From Balneola sp. (GTDB lineage Bacteria > Bacteroidota > Rhodothermia > Balneolales > Balneolaceae): a DNA stretch of 12,853 nt. Position 1 is the first letter of the stretch. Each line of letters opens with the position of its first letter. The stretch covers positions 1 through 12,853 of the forward strand of contig PCAT01000048.1 in the NCBI GenBank assembly GCA_002730655.1. The letters are read 5' to 3'. This document shows positions 5,752-12,853 of the stretch, piece by piece. The notes below the pieces were generated by a model, which saw only the letters and a list, made by a program, of their open reading frames with translations, ran no database searches and was not told where the DNA came from. The position numbers and the translations under genes were made by a program.

Positions 5752-7986
5752 ATGTCTGAACTTACATCAAAAGAACCCATTGTAAATCTGGAATTAGCCC
5801 TAGATCATAGTCTAACTCATGAAGAATACGAAATGATTGTTGACCGTTTAGGAAGGATTCCTAGTTTCACTGAATTAGGTGTGTATTCGGTGATGTGGAG
5901 TGAACATTGTTCGTACAAAAATTCCATTATTGAGCTTAAAAAACTCCCCCGTGAAGGCGAACATCTACTGGTCGAAGCCGGTGAAGAGAATGCCGGGTTG
6001 GTTGATATTGGCGATGGTTTGGGTTGTGCGTTTAAAATTGAAAGTCATAATCATCCTTCTGCCGTGGAACCATATCAAGGAGCTGCAACCGGAGTTGGAG
6101 GGATTCATCGGGATATTTTCACGATGGGTGCCCGTCCCATTGCTGCTTTGAATTCACTGCGTTTTGGTTCTTTGGATACCCCTAGAGTTAGATATCTATT
6201 GGATGGTGTGGTACGCGGCATCGGAGATTATGGAAATTCATTTGGTGTACCCGTAATTGCCGGTGAAGTTTGTTTTGATGAAAGTTATGAAGGTAATCCA
6301 CTAGTCAACGCAATGAGTATTGGGATTGTTAAAGCTGGTGAAACAGCTTCTGCCATTGCAAAGGGAATTGGAAATCCGGTGCTTATTGTTGGCGCAAGTA
6401 CAGGAAGAGATGGGATACATGGGGCAACTTTTGCTTCCGAGGAAATCTCTGAAGAAAGTGAAGCTAAACGGCCAAGCGTACAAGTTGGAGATCCATTTAC
6501 CGAAAAATTATTACTTGAAGCCAGTCTCGAAGCACTCCAAACAGGTGCAGTCGTTGGAATGCAGGATATGGGAGCGGCTGGAATCGCCTGTTCCTCTAGT
6601 GAAATGACCGCAAAAGGTGGCCATGGGATGCGCATCAATTTGGATTTAGTACCTGCGCGTGAACCGGGAATGACCGCCTACGAAATGCTTCTTTCAGAAA
6701 GTCAGGAACGCATGCTTGTTGTGGCTCATAAAGGGCAAGAAAAAGCCATCATAGATATCTATGAGAAGTGGGATTTGCATGCTGTTGTGATCGGTGAAGT
6801 GGTGGAAGGTGATCATGTGACTTACTGGAAGGACGGAGAGATAAAAGCCCAAATTCCAGCCGAACATCTGGTGTTGGGTGGCGGCGCTCCTCAATATGTA
6901 CGAGAAACGCAAAAGCCGGCCTATCTAGAAGATACGCAAAGCGCCGACCTATCCGACTTAACTCATCCTGAAAATCTAATAGAATGTTTGGAAGCCTTAT
7001 TAAACAGCCCAAACATAGCTTCCAAAAGATGGGTTCATGAACAATACGATACGATGGTACGAACCAATACGGTTCAAGGTCCAGGGGCCGCTGATGCTGG
7101 TGTTATTAGGCTTAAAGGGAGTAAAAAAGGTTTAGTAGCAAAAACAGATTGTAATGGGCGATATGTTTATCTGAATCCTCGCAGAGGTGGACAAATTGCG
7201 GTGGCTGAATCAGCCCGTAATGTAGTTTGCTCTGGAGCCAAACCTATGGCTATTACCAATTGTCTTAACTATGGTAATCCATACAAACCAGAGGTGTATT
7301 GGACATTTAAGGAATCACTTGCGGGGATGGGTGATGCATGTAGGAAGTTAAACACTCCTGTAACAGGTGGAAATGTAAGTTTTTATAATGAAAATCCTGA
7401 AAGTGCTATATTTCCAACCCCCATTATTGGCATGCTCGGTGTAATCGAAGACGTTGAAAAGCATAAAATGTCTCCATCATTCAAAAATGAGGACGATATA
7501 ATACTATATGTTGGTTCTCCGAGAATCGGTTTAGGTGGTACGGAGTATCTGAAGGTAATACATGGATTAACTACAGGCGATGCTCCTGTACTTGATTTGG
7601 ATGTAGAGCTTAAGGTTCAGCAAGTTGTATTACAAGCGATCACCTCTGGTTTAGTTACCGCTGCCCATGATGTTTCAGACGGTGGCTTAGCTGTTAGTAT
7701 TGCAGAAATGGGTATTTTCAGTTTATTAGGAGCCCAAATCGACTTGAGTGTTCTATCAGGTTCTGTTCATGAAATCTGGTTTAGCGAGGCACAATCAGGT
7801 ATAGTTCTAACTTGCCAACCAAATCAAAAAGAGACCTTGATGAAGCACTTAGTTCAAGGTGGGGTAGAAGTCGTACAAATCGGGACTGTTCAAGGGAACG
7901 CATTGATGTTTCAGGGAGTTGGCTCGGTGAGTCTTGATCATCTTCATAGCATTTATGAAAGTGCGATTCCAAAAGTAATGTCCTAG
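5752..7986 (+). CDS. purL: Phosphoribosylformylglycinamidine synthase subunit PurL (small type)
   Basis: Fourth step of purine synthesis: ATP-dependent amidation of FGAR to FGAM. At 744 aa it is the small Bacillus-type synthetase, which needs separate PurQ (glutaminase) and PurS; neither gene is in the window. Motifs in order: MWSEHCSYKNS (48-58, with the conserved His52), ESHNHPSAVEPY (97-108, metal and nucleotide binding), AATGVGGIHRD (111-121), GNPVLIVGASTGRDG (207-221), MQDMGAAGI (270-278) and LSESQERML (314-322). The second half repeats the fold with GPGAADAG (443-450), RGGQIAVAESARN (478-490), TGGNVSFYNE (538-547) and HDVSDGGLA (639-647). Both AIRS-like halves are intact. The start is supported by length; no Shine-Dalgarno is seen. 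Confidence 0.97.
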   Translation: MSELTSKEPIVNLELALDHSLTHEEYEMIVDRLGRIPSFTELGVYSVMWSEHCSYKNSIIELKKLPREGEHLLVEAGEENAGLVDIGDGLGCAFKIESHNHPSAVEPYQGAATGVGGIHRDIFTMGARPIAALNSLRFGSLDTPRVRYLLDGVVRGIGDYGNSFGVPVIAGEVCFDESYEGNPLVNAMSIGIVKAGETASAIAKGIGNPVLIVGASTGRDGIHGATFASEEISEESEAKRPSVQVGDPFTEKLLLEASLEALQTGAVVGMQDMGAAGIACSSSEMTAKGGHGMRINLDLVPAREPGMTAYEMLLSESQERMLVVAHKGQEKAIIDIYEKWDLHAVVIGEVVEGDHVTYWKDGEIKAQIPAEHLVLGGGAPQYVRETQKPAYLEDTQSADLSDLTHPENLIECLEALLNSPNIASKRWVHEQYDTMVRTNTVQGPGAADAGVIRLKGSKKGLVAKTDCNGRYVYLNPRRGGQIAVAESARNVVCSGAKPMAITNCLNYGNPYKPEVYWTFKESLAGMGDACRKLNTPVTGGNVSFYNENPESAIFPTPIIGMLGVIEDVEKHKMSPSFKNEDDIILYVGSPRIGLGGTEYLKVIHGLTTGDAPVLDLDVELKVQQVVLQAITSGLVTAAHDVSDGGLAVSIAEMGIFSLLGAQIDLSVLSGSVHEIWFSEAQSGIVLTCQPNQKETLMKHLVQGGVEVVQIGTVQGNALMFQGVGSVSLDHLHSIYESAIPKVMS

Positions 7987-8069
7987 GGTAATTCAGTTAA
8001 TTTTACAACGTGCTCGGATGCTATAAAGTTGAGGTATTTATTAGGCGTAAAAAATAAATGGTACAGAAC

Positions 8070-9554
8070 TTAGCCAATAACCCTTTCCAGCGCCGCTGCC
8101 TTTAACAAGGTTTCTTGCCATTCTAACTCTGGATCAGAATCACTAGTAATGGCACCACCCACTGGATAGAACAACTGATCACTCTGGATAATGGCACTTC
8201 GGATGATCACATTAAAATCAAAATCATCAGTTGGGCTCAAATACCCAATGGCTCCGGAATAAATACTTCTTTTGTATGACTCATACCGTTCTATAGCCTG
8301 CATAGCCGCAATTTTTGGAGCACCGGTCATCGAACCCATTGGAAAACTATATCGAATAGCGTCAAAACTAGTGTAATTTGGAGCTATTTTGGCATGTACT
8401 TTACTCACTAACTGATGTACCGTCCTAAAGGATTGGACCTCAAATATAGGCTCAACATACACACTACTTTTTTGGCCAACCCTATGTAAGTCGTTCCGAA
8501 CTAAATCTACGATCATCAGATGTTCGGCCTTGTTCTTGAGACCTAACAATTCGCCTTTAATGCGCTCAAGTTCATCTACTTGGTTTCGTACCAGCGTTCC
8601 CTTAATGGGCTCTGACCATAAATGATGCCCCCGTTTAGCTAAATAACGTTCGGGAGAAGCCGAACACACCTGTACTCCAAGTCCAGAAGGAAGCTCATAA
8701 TTGAAGTAGCTGGTAAAGGGAACCGGGCCATACTCCCTCATCGCCCTGTATAATGTAGAAGGATCGCCTTTAAAAGTATATTTTAGTGCATGAGAAAAAT
8801 TCATTTCATAGTAATCCCCCTCATGAATATCTTCCTTCACGGCTTTAATGGTTCGTATATAGCGTTCTTTTGAAAGTCCTTCCAGCGGGCTGATGCTAAA
8901 TTCCTGCGACTCCGAAGAACTGCCCATAAAGTGTTGCTGCAGTTCGGTCCACCGCTGCTTACCCTTTAACCATTCCATCTTATTTTCATGGTTATTTACC
9001 TTCTTTGAGGTGGGTAACTTCGCTAAAATACCAGGTTCCATAAACCACAAATCGGCCGCTTCATATAATTCAGGATGCCCACTTTTTAAGTTCTCGATAA
9101 GATTTTTTAAATCATAACCTAAATATCCGAACCACCAAGAATCTTTTTGGGCTATCTTTAAGGCTGACCATAGGTCAATATTATCCAATAAAACAGAATA
9201 CCAGATAAATTTTTCTCTGGATGATGTTTGCCCCGATTCGTACTGTGAAAATTTATCATCCAGTTTACTCTGTAGAGTTCTCTGCGTTGTACCCTGCATA
9301 ACCGTCCAATCTAAGCTTGGGAATACTTGGAGTAGGGTATAGGCTATGGTGCCCGCCACCCATAGTCGTTCTTTATACACCATAATTTCGCCCACTGGGA
9401 CACCCGCAATCCAATGATATTGACTTTCCCGATGTTCATTAAGTTGCGACTCCAATAAGACCATGGGGCCTACCTTTGGAAGCACAGATAGTGCGTTATC
9501 AATAGAAAAATGAGTGGCCAATGTAGTGAGGAAATTAAACGATTTCCCTCTCAA
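8070..9554 (-). CDS. pabB: Aminodeoxychorismate synthase component I (PabB)
   Basis: Converts chorismate and ammonia to 4-amino-4-deoxychorismate for folate. It belongs to the chorismate-binding family, 494 aa from this start. It has PIKGT at 316-320: Lys318 matches the PabB active-site lysine, whereas anthranilate synthase has PIAGT. Also present are GDYYEMNFSH (246-255), HLMIVDLVRNDL (345-356), GSMTGAPK (407-414), SGAIGYL (433-439) and GGAITSDSDPE..WQE (466-481). The N-terminal domain (about 25-180) has VLLES and HWIAGV. PabA and PabC are not nearby. The 5' end is unsure: TTG 9554 directly follows an in-frame TAG and lies in an inverted repeat. Later choices are GTG at codon 24 and ATG at codon 31, but the ATG would begin inside the first conserved strand. 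Assignment is secure. Confidence 0.93.
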   Translation of the reverse strand: MRGKSFNFLTTLATHFSIDNALSVLPKVGPMVLLESQLNEHRESQYHWIAGVPVGEIMVYKERLWVAGTIAYTLLQVFPSLDWTVMQGTTQRTLQSKLDDKFSQYESGQTSSREKFIWYSVLLDNIDLWSALKIAQKDSWWFGYLGYDLKNLIENLKSGHPELYEAADLWFMEPGILAKLPTSKKVNNHENKMEWLKGKQRWTELQQHFMGSSSESQEFSISPLEGLSKERYIRTIKAVKEDIHEGDYYEMNFSHALKYTFKGDPSTLYRAMREYGPVPFTSYFNYELPSGLGVQVCSASPERYLAKRGHHLWSEPIKGTLVRNQVDELERIKGELLGLKNKAEHLMIVDLVRNDLHRVGQKSSVYVEPIFEVQSFRTVHQLVSKVHAKIAPNYTSFDAIRYSFPMGSMTGAPKIAAMQAIERYESYKRSIYSGAIGYLSPTDDFDFNVIIRSAIIQSDQLFYPVGGAITSDSDPELEWQETLLKAAALERVIG

Positions 9555-9576
9555 CTAAGGATTGCTACTGAGAGGG
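9546..9576. repeat. 8-bp inverted repeat across the pabB start
   Basis: CCCTCTCA at 9546-9553 and its exact complement TGAGAGGG at 9569-9576, with a 15-base loop. On the pabB message the second arm contains most of the TTG start and the next two codons, so a hairpin could hide that start. No run of U follows on either strand, so it is not a typical intrinsic terminator. It may instead be an operator for a dimeric regulator. Confidence 0.45.
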
Positions 9577-9717
9577 TTGAAAGTTACGTAAGGTAAAAAC
9601 TATTCATTATACAAAATACTGCTTTTAGCGTTTTTTTGGACCTCTTTTATGTACCTTTATGATATTTAGAACAGCAAGGTTCCTAAACAGGCTAATTTTT
9701 CGAGTTAAGCACTATCG
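9577..9717. other. Divergent intergenic region between pabB and pyrD
   Basis: AT-rich spacer that must carry promoters for both genes. The only clear symmetry is the 8-bp palindrome TTACGTAA at 9584-9591. I see no small ORF, RNA gene or convincing promoter pair, and no Shine-Dalgarno before pyrD. Confidence 0.4.
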
Positions 9718-10797
9718 ATGTATAAAAAACTTATTAAACCGCTTCTTTTCTTGATGGACGCCGAATATGCCCATGATTGGGCAATATGGATTGCCAGCAA
9801 AACCAATCGCTCAAATATTCTCCAAAATATAGTAAGCCGACTTTATGCAGTGGCTGATATGAAGTCAAATGAAAAAATTTGGGGACTCCACTTTAAAAAC
9901 CCATTAGGTTTAGCCGCTGGATTTGACAAAAATGGAACAACTCCACGCACCATGCAAGCTTTAGGCTTTGGTTTTATTGAAGTAGGCAGTATTACAGCTA
10001 AATCCTCTACTGGGAATTCAAAGCCTCGCGCCTTTAGACTACCTAAAGATTATTCCTTGATAAACCGGATGGGTCTTAATAACCAGGGAGCAGCCAGGGT
10101 TGTAGAGCGGTTAAAAAAACTTAAATTGGACATTCCGTTGGGAGTAAACATTGCCAAGACTAATGATCCAACTATTGCGGGTGACGCAGCTGTTGAAGAT
10201 TACATTGAATCCTACCTTCTAGCCCAAAAGGTGGCCGATTACATTACCATTAATATATCTTGTCCCAACACAGGAGAGGGTAAAACCTTTGAAGATCCAG
10301 GTGCACTTAGTGAATTGTTAGCTGGGATAAAGCAAAGAGCATTACGGGGAGGATTTCCCTCGAACAAGCTTAAAACATCCTACACTTCTACCTATGCACA
10401 TATTCCGACGACTGTAAAATTTTCAGTGGATACCACGCATGAAGATTTAATAAATTTGTTAGAAATTTGCGAAGATTATGGAATTGATGGCTATGTAGCC
10501 ACAAATACTTCTAACAACAGAGAAGGGTTAGTGCACACTAAAAAAGAGCTTTCTGAGATAGGGAGAGGGGGGTTGAGCGGACGAGCTATTGCTAAGAAAA
10601 GTTTGGAGATGACACGTTGGCTTTCGGAGGAATTGTCGGGAGGCAAACCGATAATTTCTGTGGGAGGGATCGATTCAGTAAATTCAGCGCTAGAACGCCT
10701 TGAGGCTGGTGCTCACTTGCTACAATTATATACAGCACTCGTTTATGAAGGCCCAGGCTTGGTTTCGGATATAGTTAAGGCATGTGGTCGCAGTTAA
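9718..10797 (+). CDS. pyrD: Dihydroorotate dehydrogenase, class 2 (quinone-dependent) type
   Basis: Fourth step of pyrimidine synthesis: oxidises dihydroorotate to orotate using FMN, with electrons passed to quinone at the inner membrane. At 359 aa it has the class 2 N-terminal extension (about 1-45, with DAEYAHDWA like the E. coli DPERAHEF segment) that forms the quinone site. FMN and substrate motifs are NPLGLAAGFDKNG (61-73), EVGSIT (88-93), INRMGLNNQG (115-124), VNIAKTND (143-150), ATNT (261-264), GGLSGRA (284-290) and VGGIDS (315-320). The catalytic-base motif reads NISCPNT (179-185): Cys182 replaces the Ser of typical class 2 enzymes (NISSPNT in E. coli) and resembles class 1. The segment after it (EGKTFEDP) and VKFSVD, where VKIAPD is usual, also differ. 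It is divergent from pabB and convergent with the TPR gene, 51 bp apart. Confidence 0.94.
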   Translation: MYKKLIKPLLFLMDAEYAHDWAIWIASKTNRSNILQNIVSRLYAVADMKSNEKIWGLHFKNPLGLAAGFDKNGTTPRTMQALGFGFIEVGSITAKSSTGNSKPRAFRLPKDYSLINRMGLNNQGAARVVERLKKLKLDIPLGVNIAKTNDPTIAGDAAVEDYIESYLLAQKVADYITINISCPNTGEGKTFEDPGALSELLAGIKQRALRGGFPSNKLKTSYTSTYAHIPTTVKFSVDTTHEDLINLLEICEDYGIDGYVATNTSNNREGLVHTKKELSEIGRGGLSGRAIAKKSLEMTRWLSEELSGGKPIISVGGIDSVNSALERLEAGAHLLQLYTALVYEGPGLVSDIVKACGRS

Positions 10798-10848
10798 CTG
10801 GGCTATGCGAAGTTTAAGTATCCTAGAGTCGAAGTAATACAAGTAAAC

Positions 10849-12853
10849 TTATTTTAGCTCGGATAGATCAATAACTACGTCACAAACTAATCGAACCGAT
10901 CGGCCATCAATAATGGTGGGTTCAAATGAAACGCCCGATTCTAAACGGTCATTGATTGCATCTACTAAATCTGGACTGATCACCGAATTTGAAGCCGAGT
11001 CCAAGGTCTTAAAACGATCGATAATGCCCCGTTCATTAATGAAAAATCGGTAATTCACTGGGCTTATAAAAACCCTTTCAGGATAGGAAATGCTTGATAA
11101 TAGCACTTGGATTCCTCCTCTAAAAGATGGTGAAATATTGAGGTCAATGCAGGATTGGTAGTCATTGACAGTAGAACTCTGCTCCATTGAGCTGTTTAAA
11201 TTTGTCTTTTGCGACAGTGAATCATTTGAAAAAAACTTAGTACTCAGCGAGTCGGGGAATACTGGATCAGCTGGGAAAGTATCGATCTGTGAGGAATCAT
11301 TCGATGAACTGTCAACATCAACGAAGTAGGGGTTTTTAGGAAGGATTAATTCCTGCTTTAAACGTAGTATACCTGCATTTTTTACCGCATTCATGAATAC
11401 TGAGTCATACACTGCTAAATAATTTCTAGCCATATCCCAGTTCGGGCCTCTGTAAGGGAATAAGTCGTACCAAATCGGCTCATTAAGAGTTGAATCTAAT
11501 AAAGCAGATAATTGTTCGTCTTTCAACGGGTCAAGTAGACTATCTTCTAGGATTACTTCTACGGAATCTTTAAAAGCAAGCAGATTAGCATGGCCGCTTA
11601 ACCAGCGCTCTTGTTCGCTTAGCCACCGAAATTGAGCTTGTTGATACAAAGTATCCAAAGTTATGTTCTCAATATAGGAAGTTAGACCAATACGATAGGC
11701 CTGTTCACCAAGAACTGAATTTTCTGCTGATATACCCCAACTAAATAAAGAATCTATCTCAATTTCGTTACCCATTTCAAAGTTGTTATACAACTGTCGA
11801 AACCTGTCAAATTCCGTTGTTTGGATGCTATTATCCTGCTCTATCGGAATTGAAAAACGTTCGGCTAAACGCTTAGCATAGATGGTATTTGGGAAGTTTT
11901 GAATAATTATATTTCCCAATTCTTTTGCGCGGTCTATTTGGCGATTGGTAGAAGCAATTTCTGCCAGAGAGTACAAGGATACGGGGGCTACTTTACTTTG
12001 AGGGCGCTCTGACCAAACTTTTGAAAAGTAATACTCTGCACTATCGGTATCATTTAGGTTTAAAAAAAATAAGTTTCCTATTCCATAGTAGTAGGTGGAA
12101 AGTCGTTCATAAGCAGAATCTTTTTCAGCTGGATCAAAAGGGATGGCACTTATGTCAACACTATATTTATTTTGACGTTGAATGGCGATATTTTCAGTGG
12201 TATAGCTCTCAAACTCGCTACTGTCCTTCGCAAAACTATTCCGGGCGAGGGATTCAAAACGCCAATAATCAGTCAGAATTCTTCCCATCCAAAGTGCATT
12301 GAACTGCTGAGCTGCATCGACACTAATTTGTTGGTCAAATTCATTCAGGAATCCGTTATTAGAATTCGAGTTAGACCTTGTGTTTGACTCACGATCAATA
12401 GTAACAAGAGTATTTGCTCGATCTTCTTGTTCTTGTTGGAGCCGTTCTAATTCCGCTTGTTGCCGTCGCTGTATCTCTTGAATTACTGAGTCAAACTGAG
12501 CTGGCTCTAGCGAGCCTAGATATAATAAACTATCTTCTATTTGAATATTAGATTTTAACTCTATGTATTCACCAAAAGATGCTGACAACTCCTTAGCAGT
12601 ATAATATTCTGGAAGATTTTCTGGGGGTATGTTAATTCGTGCTGCGGAATCATAATAAGCGGCAGCTAGGATAAAGTTATTGTTGTTAAACCGATAAATA
12701 TCTGCAAGGGAATAATAGGTTAATGCTTTAGTTAGTGCTTCAGCAGGAAACTGTTGGTCTTTTAATAGATTTAAGAATATAATTTTAGCTTTTTCAGGTT
12801 TGTGTCTTTGAAGTTCGGTAAGCCCTAATTCCAAACGAAGTTCAGCGACATAC
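10849..12853 (-). CDS. TPR-repeat protein, PorW/SprE-like with C-terminal TonB-C-like domain, 5' end missing
   Basis: The frame is open to the window edge, so at least 667 codons are present and the N-terminus lies outside. Numbering here is from the TTG at 12834, which is probably internal. TPR-like helices lie at about 1-70. A coiled coil rich in Q, E and R spans 113-140, then an S/N-rich linker at 149-161. The block FNALWMGRILTDYWRFES (178-195) resembles the F..WGNR.L.D.WR element of PorW/SprE. TPR units continue at 240-330 (YGIGNLFFLNLNDTDSAEYYF; IIQNFPNTIYA). A Ser/Asp-rich linker (507-556) precedes a TonB_C-like domain at about 570-658: GGIQVLL..ISYPE, FFINERGIIDRFK, FEPTIIDGRSVRL. PorW and SprE are periplasmic lipoproteins needed for type IX secretion and gliding. 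TPR content is sure; the PorW-like and TonB_C calls are from remembered patterns, about 50-60% each. Confidence 0.75.
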   Translation of the reverse strand, partial: YVAELRLELGLTELQRHKPEKAKIIFLNLLKDQQFPAEALTKALTYYSLADIYRFNNNNFILAAAYYDSAARINIPPENLPEYYTAKELSASFGEYIELKSNIQIEDSLLYLGSLEPAQFDSVIQEIQRRQQAELERLQQEQEDRANTLVTIDRESNTRSNSNSNNGFLNEFDQQISVDAAQQFNALWMGRILTDYWRFESLARNSFAKDSSEFESYTTENIAIQRQNKYSVDISAIPFDPAEKDSAYERLSTYYYGIGNLFFLNLNDTDSAEYYFSKVWSERPQSKVAPVSLYSLAEIASTNRQIDRAKELGNIIIQNFPNTIYAKRLAERFSIPIEQDNSIQTTEFDRFRQLYNNFEMGNEIEIDSLFSWGISAENSVLGEQAYRIGLTSYIENITLDTLYQQAQFRWLSEQERWLSGHANLLAFKDSVEVILEDSLLDPLKDEQLSALLDSTLNEPIWYDLFPYRGPNWDMARNYLAVYDSVFMNAVKNAGILRLKQELILPKNPYFVDVDSSSNDSSQIDTFPADPVFPDSLSTKFFSNDSLSQKTNLNSSMEQSSTVNDYQSCIDLNISPSFRGGIQVLLSSISYPERVFISPVNYRFFINERGIIDRFKTLDSASNSVISPDLVDAINDRLESGVSFEPTIIDGRSVRLVCDVVIDLSELK

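Noticed and set aside
6285..7012. Several 60-117-aa open frames within purL on both strands
   Set aside because: purL motifs are continuous through this region, and the alternative frames have no recognisable domain or separate start signals.
7987..8069. Terminator or small RNA between convergent purL and pabB
   Set aside because: I could find no stable inverted repeat or U-run in this 83-bp gap; nothing supports a feature.
9635..9659. TTTG followed by TACCTTTA as a pyrD promoter
   Set aside because: The downstream box is close to TAnnTTTG, but the gap is 13 bases instead of 19-21.
10810..10850. Inverted repeat AAGTTTA / TAAACTT between the convergent pyrD and TPR genes, as a bidirectional terminator
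   Set aside because: Only 7 bp, AT-rich, with a 27-base loop and no proper U-run. Such a stem is too weak for an intrinsic terminator.

Overview
The window looks like an ordinary chromosomal stretch from a Bacteroidota-type bacterium, most plausibly Balneolota/Rhodothermota. This is an inference from protein style, not a database match. The clues are a LemA/TPM gene set with a glycine-rich tail, Shine-Dalgarno sequences that are mostly weak or absent, a promoter-like element of the Bacteroidota -33/-7 type, and a large TPR protein resembling the type IX secretion/gliding proteins PorW and SprE. Base composition is moderately AT-rich and even. No tRNA, rRNA, CRISPR array, insertion sequence or phage gene is visible, and no stretch over about 170 bp lacks a gene.

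Layout. Bases 1-2906 are all plus strand: the 3' part of pdxH (PLP synthesis), trmB (tRNA m7G46 methyltransferase), an Lrp/AsnC regulator with a TTG start, and, 15 bp later behind a clear AAGGAG, a PLP-dependent gamma-lyase of the methionine gamma-lyase type. The last two look like one regulatory unit, and a palindrome sits over a possible promoter just upstream. Meeting them head to head, with only 8 bp between stop codons, is a minus-strand cluster read from 4897 down to 2915: lemA, a small cytosolic TPM-domain gene and a secreted or membrane TPM protein with a Gly-rich tail.

From 4998 a YjjG-like HAD nucleotidase and the full-length small-type purL run on the plus strand. pabB converges on purL from the minus strand and diverges from pyrD across a 163-bp intergenic region. 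An 8-bp inverted repeat sits on the pabB start. pyrD is a class 2 (quinone-type) dihydroorotate dehydrogenase with Cys where class 2 enzymes normally have the catalytic Ser. The right end is filled by a minus-strand TPR protein whose 5' end lies outside the window. It combines PorW/SprE-like features with a TonB-C-like carboxy-terminal domain.

Most genes are housekeeping: purine, pyrimidine, folate and vitamin B6 metabolism and tRNA modification. I do not see a clearly undescribed multi-gene system. The items most worth a second look are the TPR-TonB_C architecture, the Cys-type class 2 PyrD, the Lrp/gamma-lyase control region and the LemA-TPM-TPM cluster.
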